DNA of 64,000 nt from Morchella semilibera (taxonomy: Eukaryota > Ascomycota > Pezizomycetes > Pezizales > Morchellaceae). The notes beneath the pieces are model-generated. The model saw nothing but the letters and a program-made list of their open reading frames with translations. It had not been told where the DNA came from and did not search any database. Positions 56,882-64,000 of this stretch are shown here, piece after piece; position 1 is the first letter of the stretch; every line of letters begins with the position of its first letter. The stretch lies in the NCBI GenBank assembly GCA_009192285.1, contig WBVU01000019.1, positions 951,379 through 1,015,378 of the forward strand, given 5' to 3'. The translations under genes were made by a program, and so were the position numbers.

Positions 56882-57688
56882 AAGGCCAGGGAAAGAGATG
56901 GCACATAAAATTAGGTGGCTGTGTGACGCGGCGAGAACACAGAAAATGAGAGTGAGGTTAGAATGGGTAAAAGCGCACGAAGGGGTGTTAGGAAATACGG
57001 AAGCAGACAAAGCAGCGAAAGCGGCGGCTGGAAAAGGGACTGTCGACAAGGATTCATTTATATCGTTTTGCGCACCTACAACGGGAATCGAGAGAAATTA
57101 CCATTCGGGAATGGGAGGTAGATTGGGAAAAAAGAAGAAACAAAAAGTAGGCCTTGCTGGGACCTCAACAACGACATGAGATTCGATTCAAAGCCACTGA
57201 TAGAGCAAACCGAGTACTGATGTCCAGGTTACGCACTGGACATATAAAATGCAATGCATATATGTACCGAATCGGTAAAAGACAGTCGGCTGCATGTGAA
57301 TGCGGTGCCGAAAAAACAGGATGTCGAACATATTCTTATAAAATGTCCCTATACCGAGTCGAGTCGTCGTCAAAAAAAGGAGTTGAGAACAATGAGGGAA
57401 TTGTTATGGACAAAGCAAGGAATAGAGAAGGTTAGTAGTATATGGAAGCAGTGGAGAGGATACCGAGCGGAAAGAGGGGAACGAGGCGAGGAGGAGGAAG
57501 CGGAAGAGAATGAGCTGAGACAAGGCTGGGAAGATCCAGAGAGAGAGTGAACGGAGGATTAAATGGGAACGGTTGTTTTGTGTTTGTGTTTGTGTTTGTT
57601 TTGTTTTGTTTTGATTTGTTTGTGTTTTCTTTTGTTGAGTCTGGCGGCGGAAGGAGGGAAGTTCTGGGGATAAAATTGTACGATATCG

Positions 57689-57740
57689 TTATAGCCTCAT
57701 AGGCTGGATACGATTACTGATGTAAACAAAAAAAAAAAAA
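57689..57740 (+). repeat. LINE 3' terminal hairpin and A-tail
   Basis: TTATAGCCTCATAGGCTGGA, then a spacer, GATGTAAAC and 13 A. The same elements in the same order end the retroposons at 33618-33670 and 35537-35584. Confidence 0.85.
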
Positions 57741-57752
57741 TGCAAGGCGAGC
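57741..57752 (+). repeat. LINE target-site duplication, right copy
   Basis: TGCAAGGCGAGC, identical to 47849-47860. Confidence 0.8.
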
Positions 57753-58582
57753 GGGTCGGAATACGGTGTTACCAAGGGGCACAAACGATAACGTGATCAG
57801 AATATCCAAAGATAAAAGGGACAAAACCAAGTATATTCTCTATATGACAAGATGTTGCGTAAGGAGATAAGACAGGAGAAACAATCCCATATATATAATA
57901 CCCAAAATACTGATTACTAGTCCGTATAACAGAAACATATAGAAGAAAATACTCAGAATAACATAACAAAACCTGATAACCAAATAAAAACCAATGCCCG
58001 AATAACAAATAAGCAAAACCTTGATTAATAATCGCACTCTTTCGAAACTAACCTTACTCATGGTATGCCGTGACAATGTCCGATGCATGGAAAGGAGGGG
58101 GCGATGATGCAGTTTTATCGTCTATTACACCCTCCGGACATAAAGTATATGGTTATCGATTACCTACTCATAACCAAAGAACATGAGAGGGCATTCACTA
58201 TTCTCACCGAGTGGGACAAATCTCTTGCCGACTCTTTAATAGGAGCACTGAAGGAAGCGGAGGACGAACGGCTCTCTGATAATGGAGATTATCATTACGC
58301 ATGACAGATCAATCACCCAACCATATCGCTCGCGTCGCTTCCGTAAGGGTTGGTGGTGCAACAGGTCACATGATCGCTCTCGAGCTTAAGATTGATCCTG
58401 ATCCTGTTTTAGCTCTAATTAAACATATCTTTATATCTGTCTCCCGGGACCAATAATGCTGACTTACACCTAACATGCACTTTCTGCGCACATTACAGCT
58501 AATGGAATTCAGGTCCGCGCACGAATATACATACTAATCCACAGTCATGTGTATGGTCCGGCTCTGTGATTTTCCATTCCCC
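57753..58582. other. Mostly non-coding; right part of the old LINE target near its start
   Basis: The first tens of bases continue the minus-strand LINE relic. No other gene is secure. An open frame at 58083-58304 (plus, from ATG 58086, about 72 residues, with helical stretches HPPDIKYMVIDYLL and ERAFTILTEWDKSL) has no family I recognise. Confidence 0.4.
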
Positions 58583-58930
58583 TCACGCCCAAAACTGGAA
58601 CAACAGCTCCTCCATCTCTGCATACCTCCTCCGCCGAGCAACATCCATCAGCGAAGGCCTATCATCGCGCACAGGGGAGTCTTCCGCAGCCAGGAGCACT
58701 CTTGCACCGTCCACATTGCCGTACCTCACGGCCCTCTCCAGCGCACTAAACCCGTAGCGATCAGGCTCGTCCAGCGAGGCCCCGTAATTTAATGCAACCT
58801 GCAGCGTTCTGCCTGACGCCTTTTGCGCCAGCTCCGCGAGCGCGAGGAATCAACTCGGGATGTAGGGGTCGATGTCGAGACAGCGGCGCATGGTCGCAGG
58901 GCAGTCTGATAGGGCGGCCTGCTTGAATAT
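58583..58930 (-). pseudogene. Ankyrin-repeat gene fragment
   Basis: The minus strand reads ankyrin-type units: LQVALNYGASLDEPDRYGFS, then ALERAVRYGNVDGARVLLAA and SLMDVARRRRYAEMEELLFQ, ending at a TGA at 58583-58585. An in-frame TGA about 270 bp upstream (after DIDPYIPS) breaks it. Upstream it runs straight into helicase-like sequence without a start codon, so it is a fragment joined to another gene's remains. Confidence 0.75.
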
Positions 58931-59222
58931 AAATATGTCAGCATCATCAAGGAGCATTGAATTCTTGAGATGATCAACAATGTAGAAAGGTAATGTTACT
59001 GTTAGAAAAACAATTTGTATATCCAGTTTGGTAAACCATGATAGTTGCTGGTATGCTTTACGGAAGCCTGATCCTGTAATTATTATATGGCACTCGTCGA
59101 AATAAATTCTAGAAAGTTTCCCTCTACATATTAGAGTTCTCATATAATGATGAAATGTCTTCTGTGTTGCAGCCTCGATAGTGATAAATAATAACGGGGT
59201 GTCGCTTTCAAGATATCCTATT
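58931..59222 (-). pseudogene. RecQ-like DEAD/DEAH helicase fragment fused to ankyrin fragment
   Basis: The minus strand carries consecutive helicase motifs: PLLFITIEAATQKTF (motif Ia/Ib region), RIYFDECHIII (motif II, DECH) and VFLTVTLP (motif III, usually TATLP). This pattern is typical of the RecQ-like helicases spread in fungal genomes, including telomere-linked and transposon-borne forms. No ATP-binding motif I is seen upstream within reach, and the C-terminal helicase half is replaced by ankyrin sequence at about 58930. Confidence 0.75.
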
Positions 59223-59299
59223 CAAACCTGCGAAGAAATTGCAGCAGCGGTAGCGCGCGCTGCTAAATCCTGCCTTAATGCGATGAAAGGTTGTCACGG

Positions 59300-59700
59300 C
59301 ATATTCTAGGTGCTAGGGAATGGGAGGAGTGATTGATAATTGTACTAGGAGTCTTCGGGTTGGAGTGATCGGGAGTTAGTATGGAGGATCGGTTGCGGGA
59401 AGTGATAATATTTCTTTGGGTTTCTATGGGGTTCCGTGGTACAGATTAGTAATCGATAGTAGGAAACGATATACATATGGGCTGGGATTTCCTTTGTCTT
59501 TCCTTTTCTTCTTTCCTTACGCAACCTCCTGTTAAATAATCCTTCTCTTTGGGTTTTCCTGTCCTGGTTCCTTCTTGGTTTCTTTTGCGGTTCGATTATT
59601 AAAAGATATTTGGTTATACTCTTTGCTCCTGCTTCCTGCCCTCGGTTGTGCTCTTTGGTATCTCCGTGTCGAATCTGCTCACCTCAGTTGATAACTGGGT
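59300..59700 (+). repeat. Degraded LTR related to the Gypsy LTR
   Basis: Shares in order TTTCTATGGGGTTC, a pyrimidine-rich TTTCCTTTTCTTCTTTCC, TTACGCAACCTCCTGT and CTCGGTTGTG with the Gypsy LTR at 50599-51080, but is far more diverged. The boundaries are approximate. Confidence 0.55.
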
Positions 59701-59989
59701 CCCCGTTACCCCTGCACCTCGCGCCCGACTCTCTATAGATTCTCTGTCTGTTCTATCCTCTGGTCCCCCGACCCCTTCCCGTAACAAAGGTACAACAACA
59801 ACACTGACACCTCGAGAACTTTCACAAGCTGGTGCTTTAAATAAAAGAGATTTTCCTCCACCATTAGGTAGGATAACTGATCGAGGTGTCGTTCTCTAGC
59901 GGGGTGGGGTCAGACCAAGGGGGCAAGCGGGTAAAACCAGGGAAGAGAACGGAGACAGGGTCGGCTCAGGAGATACCCGAGGCGAGACA

Positions 59990-60310
59990 GGTTCGGGTTC
60001 AAGTTCGGGTTCAGGTTCAGGTTCAGGTTCAGGTTCAGGTTCAGGTTCAGGTTCAGGTTCAGGGACGAGGCGAGGACAGGCGGGCCGAAGCCAAAGTAAT
60101 ATATTGCTAACAGAAAGAAGACGTTGCCTAGAGAGGCAGAAACATAGGAAAGAACAGACTCTATATATACAACTTTCCCGTCACACCGCTGACTCATAAT
60201 CATAGAATCCCATAGAACCTCCCCCACTTCCGTACCACCCATACTATTCCCAATACCCATACCTCTAACCCGATACTACCCCATCCCTCCTAGCGCTTAC
60301 ATTCTATTAC
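59990..60310 (-). repeat. Degraded LTR, minus strand
   Basis: The reverse complement contains GGTTCTATGGGATTCTATGA, ATGAGTCAGCG and a TATATATAGAGTC promoter-like word, in the same order as in the Gypsy LTR (GGTTCTATGGGGTTCTATGA, ATGAGTCAGCG, TATATATAGGGAG). Confidence 0.5.
59991..60062. repeat. (GGTTCA)n microsatellite
   Basis: About twelve hexamers, the first few varied (GGTTCGGGTTCAAGTTCG), the rest nearly perfect GGTTCA. Confidence 0.88.
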
Positions 60311-61901
60311 CCAAGCTCCTTCCTAATCCATCATTCCTCTTCCGACATCGACCGATACTATCCAACAACCCTGTTCCGAAGACGCCTGGGCGGCAGGCGA
60401 GGTGCAGAAGGCGGAGCCGTGATACGTTCCCTGAAGAACATGGTGCAAATTTTGCTTTTGTTTGAATGTTTTGTATTGGGCAGTTAGACTGTGAAGCATA
60501 TGTATCATAAGACTGACTCTATCATCAATAGTTAGGGGATCCTTGTTTACTTCAACTACATTTCTAGACTGAGAGGGTCTGCAGGAATGCTTGTAACTGG
60601 CGCGGTAGCCGGTGGTGATAGAGGTTCATTTTTGATATCGACCGAGGACTCTCTAATCCTTATCTTTTAGCATAGGATTGCTCAAGATCGGGGGGTGAAT
60701 GCTGTATAAATGAGCTTGATTGTTTTAACCAATATTCCGATTACTGGAAAGACTGAAGAAAATGATGCCAAAGAAAAAAATATATGACTGAAAATGCAGA
60801 TGAAGTGTTCGCTTAGGTTTCTGAGAACATCGGAGCGGGCACCGTAGATTCTGTCAGTAGTGGTAGAACAATAGGATACCTGAAGATCATTCTCGTCTTC
60901 ATCACCCCACCCTCAGATGGCTGCCGCAATAATCCCTACTAATCAAGATAGCAATACGGCAATAGTCAATTGTACCGGTACTAGTATAATAGAAAAACAG
61001 AGAACTCTCTTGGGAAAGTACCAACGTAAGCTTTATTGTATCTCATTGTTTCTCAAAATCATCAGTGAAAATGTAGTATTTAGGGGTCGTATCTAAGTCA
61101 GAATCACCTACTGTCTATGTCTAGTAGAAACTGATCTTGTGTAAGTATGTTGTGAGAAAAATAACAACACAACGCATAACAGCAACATCCTTTGCCCTCT
61201 ATGGTTCTTTGTCTTTTACTATCATACTTCATCCTTCATCCTTCATCACCATCTTTTGCCATTTACCTTCACCACAGATGCTATCACTAATCAGCTGTTA
61301 CAAATTTTATTTAGTAAATATTACCAGCAGTATATTTATTTTTAATATTTGACTCTAGTACCAATGGACAATGCAATCTTGTTCATAGCAACAATCAAAA
61401 CAAATGGTGATATTTTGAAGTCACCTTCTTACCTTAACACTGGAGTAAAGAGGTCCAACTGCCTGAAACCACCACACAGCTCCAACGCTATTAAGGATTA
61501 AGTTCAGCCTTACAAAAGCTGGCTGCTAGATTGTACTAAAATATTATTTACCTTGACTTCTGATTGCCTCTCAGAAAAAAATGTCAAGAAGTGGATGTTT
61601 CCATTTGCATCCATAAAGGAAGTCCGCGAACAGGTAAGACAGGGGGGTGAAGAGACTTTTAAGCCAATAATTGGCGATAAAGGTAAGGCTTTTATAAAAC
61701 TCTTAATTAATTTCCTACTAATACATATCAGTGAGTGTCATTGAACTGGTTTTTGACCTCGACTTATTTCTTCCATCAAACAAGCAAGGTACCATTATTC
61801 AAAAATTGCTACCACTAAAAACCACTACTTGAGTGTCCCGGTGACTTAGCATCGAGTCCGGCAGTTTACTAGGCGAACCGCTGTTGTAATCTTTGGGATT
61901 A
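60311..61901. other. Intergenic, no gene seen
   Basis: No supported gene. Short A/T-rich frames only. Confidence 0.4.
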
Positions 61902-62038
61902 CATCAGCAAACTAAACTTGTGACTGGAGTCTCCCAACAGTCTCCCGGGTCTCCTGAGAGTCTCCTGAGACCCCTGCATATTTTTTCAGTCTCCTGTGGC
62001 TCAGGAGACATCAGGAGACAAATGAAGTCTTGCTGATG
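61902..62038. mobile_element. Foldback/MITE-like element, family M copy 2
   Basis: CATCAGCAAA...CTTGCTGATG, 137 bp, colinear with the copy in the Gypsy pol. Flanks are TA and CA, so the 2-bp duplication is not perfect here. Confidence 0.88.
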
Positions 62039-62307
62039 CATCTGTGCATATGAAATTTTCATAATTGGTGTTATTCCATATGCTATTCACCGACTTCAAA
62101 GGTTTTGTTTTTGTGTTGGCTGAAAGGAATAGCGTAATATATACTACTGGTCTATATCAAATACGTGAAGTAATATACATTCATTGATAGCAATTAATAA
62201 TAGTTTGTCAGTAATCTGAGTTAAAAATATGACGGAGTAACCCAACACAAAGTAGAAGATGACAATGATGATGCAGAAGGACTCGAGAAGCACAGACAGC
62301 ACAACAA

Positions 62308-62444
62308 CATCAGCAAATTCAACTTCTGACTGGAGTCTCCCAACAGTCTCCCAAGTCTCCTGAGAGTCTCCTGAGACTCCTGGATATTTTTTGATTCTTC
62401 TGAGGTTCAGGAGACATTAGGAGACAAATGAAGTCTTGCTGATG
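62308..62444. mobile_element. Foldback/MITE-like element, family M copy 3
   Basis: CATCAGCAAA...CTTGCTGATG, 137 bp, flanked by AA on both sides (62306-62307, 62445-62446), which fits a 2-bp target duplication. Confidence 0.9.
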
Positions 62445-62449
62445 AAGGA

Positions 62450-62888
62450 CGCCAACGAAGGCAGAAGCCACATTGGTTAAGGACAAGTACAAATACCAAC
62501 AAAGGCAAAGGCAAAGGCAAAGGCAAAAAAGCGCAGGGTAGGAAAAGTGAGGACCGGATGAACCTCAACGAGAAGGATCAGAGGTACTATGGATTTCCTC
62601 TACAGAGGATCGAATCTTGGGTGCGAGGAACTATGGCTTAAAGATAGGACTATATTCCTATTTACCGAGATGAGATGAAGACGAGAAAGAGAGGAAAGAA
62701 AGAAAGAACTAAGGAAAACATCTATCCCCGCTATTTAATATTTCTCCTTCACCAGTCCAATATGACTCACACATTAGCTTATAGAAACCTATAGAAATCT
62801 ATTGCAACCACACCTCATATTCTTCCCCACCATTTCTTCTATTTACATTACCAATCCATTACGCCATCGAACATCCTAGAAACCAATG
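62450..62888 (-). repeat. Degraded LTR-like repeat, minus-strand copy of an inverted pair
   Basis: Its reverse complement runs colinear with 63370-63810: shared words include GATGGATTGG/AATGGATTGG, GATTTCTAT-GGTTTCTAT, AATAGCG, TTTTCCTT, TTCTTTCTTTC, TCTCGTTGAGGT and TTGCCTTTGCCTT. Confidence 0.7.
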
Positions 62889-63369
62889 ACAACACTCTCT
62901 CCTCAGCACACCCCTTCCTCGCTTAGCTTTACCTTAACATTCACAACAGCGCCCCGACTACTGAGCTCAGAACCGATGCCAAAATGCTGGGACAGTTTGC
63001 TGATGTCCTTGTTACCATATTGGAAGGTTTTGTAGATTGAAATTGTATAATTCTTTCTGCTATAGCGAGACATGTATCGGAAATGCATCGGAAATGCAGC
63101 AGTATATACATTATATAAACAGGAAACGTGAGCTTTGCATAATGAATCTATAAATGCATCTCATAATATATCAATAATGCATAACAGTCTCATTTTGCCA
63201 TAACCTGTAGATAATCTAACAACGCAAAAATATGTTGAAGATCTGAACTTGTGCAATATTTTTTGTCCCAGCGTCTTGGCATCGATCCCGATAATTCGGT
63301 AGTCGTAGCGCTATTGGGACGGATGGAGTTAGGTTAAGCGAGGATAGGGTGAGAGGAGGTGGGGTTGTC

Positions 63370-63810
63370 CTCATTAGGTTCTATGAAGTTCGATAGCGTG
63401 ATGGATTGGTAATAGAATTTGACGAAGTAGTGGGGAGGAATACGAGGTGTAGTTGCGACGGATTTCTATGGGTTTCTATGAACTGATGTATGAGTTATAG
63501 CAGACTAGTGGAGGAGAGGTGTTAAATAGCGCAGGAAGACTTTTCCTTTAATTCTTTCTTTCTTTTTTCTCTGTCTCGTCTTCCTGTTATCTCGGTACAT
63601 GGGAGTATACTCCTATTCTCATGCCATAGTCCCTCGTTCTCGAGATCCTGCCCTCTTTAAGAGGAAAACTCATAGCACCTTTCCTCGTTCTCGTTGAGGT
63701 CCATCTGGTCCTTAATCTCTCTGTCCTGTGCCCTTGTACCGTTGCCCTTGCCTTTGCCTTCACCAGTGCCCGCGCTTGTGCTTGCCCGGCGTTGTCCCTG
63801 TCTTCGTCGG
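63370..63810 (+). repeat. Degraded LTR-like repeat, plus-strand copy of an inverted pair
   Basis: Partner of 62450-62888. General layout (TTCTATG-rich start, pyrimidine-rich middle, CTCG-rich end) resembles the Gypsy LTR, suggesting a related Gypsy family. It may extend beyond 63810. Confidence 0.7.
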
Positions 63811-64000
63811 TCTCCTCATCACGTTAGCTGTGCTCTTTGGGTCCTTCTGCATCACCATTGTCATCTTCTACTTTGCGTCGGGTTACTTCATCACATTTAT
63901 CCCTGCAAGTGTCCCCCTATCTAAGTTATGCCAGTGTGGATAACTTATACTTTATCTGCTTAATATCCGGCTTAAGGAGATAAATCATCAGGAAAATCAT
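63811..64000. other. Window end, no gene seen
   Basis: A short open frame with a hydrophobic stretch crosses this end (63728-63943), but it overlaps the LTR-like repeat and has no family features. Confidence 0.35.

Larger units (their letters stand above)
47861..57550 (+). pseudogene. LINE ORF2 remains: endonuclease end, RT, RNase H, zinc knuckle
   Basis: The frame starts with the endonuclease end (LTLMNEPDRITW, SSVLDLSFATQ, GSDHAVCE). RT follows: YKAPGPDEIAFKAI, AYRPIALLGTLG, PQGSPASPILFN. The catalytic box reads TYIGDF at 49417-49428 where YADD is expected, so the first metal-binding Asp is Gly and the RT should be dead. Frame changes occur near 49126, 49833 and 57312 (A run), and a TAG lies at 49621-49623. 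RNase H has YSDGSK (about 50340), MDAEMVAI and VDSQEAM. Its last motif WVKAHEGVLGNTEAD lies beyond the Gypsy at about 56960-57010 and joins in frame once the Gypsy and one AAGGC copy are removed. A CxC...HxxxxC zinc knuckle lies near 57295-57350. Confidence 0.87.
47861..57740 (+). mobile_element. 5'-truncated Tad/I-type LINE, split by a Gypsy insertion
   Basis: Without the nested Gypsy this copy is about 3.6 kb. It starts inside the endonuclease, runs through reverse transcriptase, RNase H and a C-terminal zinc knuckle, and ends with a hairpin (AGCCT-CAT-AGGCT) and an A13 tail. The 12-bp direct repeat TGCAAGGCGAGC on both sides marks target-primed integration with 5' truncation, as expected for LINEs. 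The 3' UTR is T/G-rich. Confidence 0.9.

Noticed and set aside
57769-58088. Hydrophobic minus-strand frames suggestive of a membrane protein
   Set aside because: AT-rich sequence gives Phe/Leu/Tyr runs by chance; no motif, and the frames adjoin the LINE target relic.
59886-60110. Coding region with Gln/Val repeats
   Set aside because: It is the (GGTTCA)n microsatellite read in frame.
1-64000. CRISPR arrays or bacterial operons
   Set aside because: No regularly spaced identical repeats with unique spacers, and spliceosomal introns and fungal retroelements show this is eukaryotic DNA.

Overview
The window looks like nuclear DNA of a filamentous ascomycete (Pezizomycotina-type). The support is short introns of about 48-97 nt with GTATGT/GTAAG-like donors and CTAAC/CTAAT/CTGAC branch sites, a fungal NLR with an alpha/beta-hydrolase head, TPR-CHAT proteins, a chromodomain Gypsy element and a Tad/I-type LINE. 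The species cannot be told. It is an accessory, repeat-rich region: a few large genes separated by kilobases of non-coding DNA full of foldback (MITE-like) elements and decayed retroelements.

Left half (1-31 kb). A TPR-CHAT caspase-like gene with about seven frameshifts (1475-6719) is followed by a small membrane protein with GYDQR repeats (8912-9570), an F-box/ankyrin protein (14674-15837), an intact single-exon 1176-residue TPR-CHAT protein on the minus strand (16684-20214), an acidic-tailed protein of unknown function (22617-23507), and an eight-exon NLR with hydrolase, NB-ARC and TPR parts (26376-31247). The NLR carries one clear 1-nt frameshift and a possible C-terminal membrane segment.

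Middle (31-47 kb). Here lie a minus-strand unknown protein (36630-37457) and a multi-exon subtilisin-like (S8) peptidase with an N-terminal charged tandem-repeat region (39491-42945). The spaces hold at least eight foldback elements, a SINE-like retroposon with a 15-bp target duplication, and a 1.16-kb long-inverted-repeat element with two further foldbacks nested inside.

Right half (47.5-64 kb). A four-layer nested insertion can be read base by base. An old minus-strand LINE relic was hit by a 5'-truncated plus-strand LINE (47861-57740, 12-bp target duplication). That LINE was hit in its RNase H domain by a Gypsy chromovirus (50599-56881, 482/483-bp LTRs, target duplication AAGGC). The Gypsy carries a 137-bp foldback element in its own RNase H (54257-54393), and two more copies of the foldback lie at 61.9 and 62.3 kb. 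Further right are a helicase/ankyrin chimeric pseudogene and several degraded LTRs, two of them in inverted orientation.

Working idea: TPR-CHAT proteases, a subtilase, an NLR and an ankyrin/F-box protein are the parts fungi are thought to use in non-self recognition and regulated cell death. Their co-location, with live and dead copies side by side in transposon-rich DNA, fits a rapidly turning-over immune-like locus. This is inference; the sequence shows the domains, not the function.
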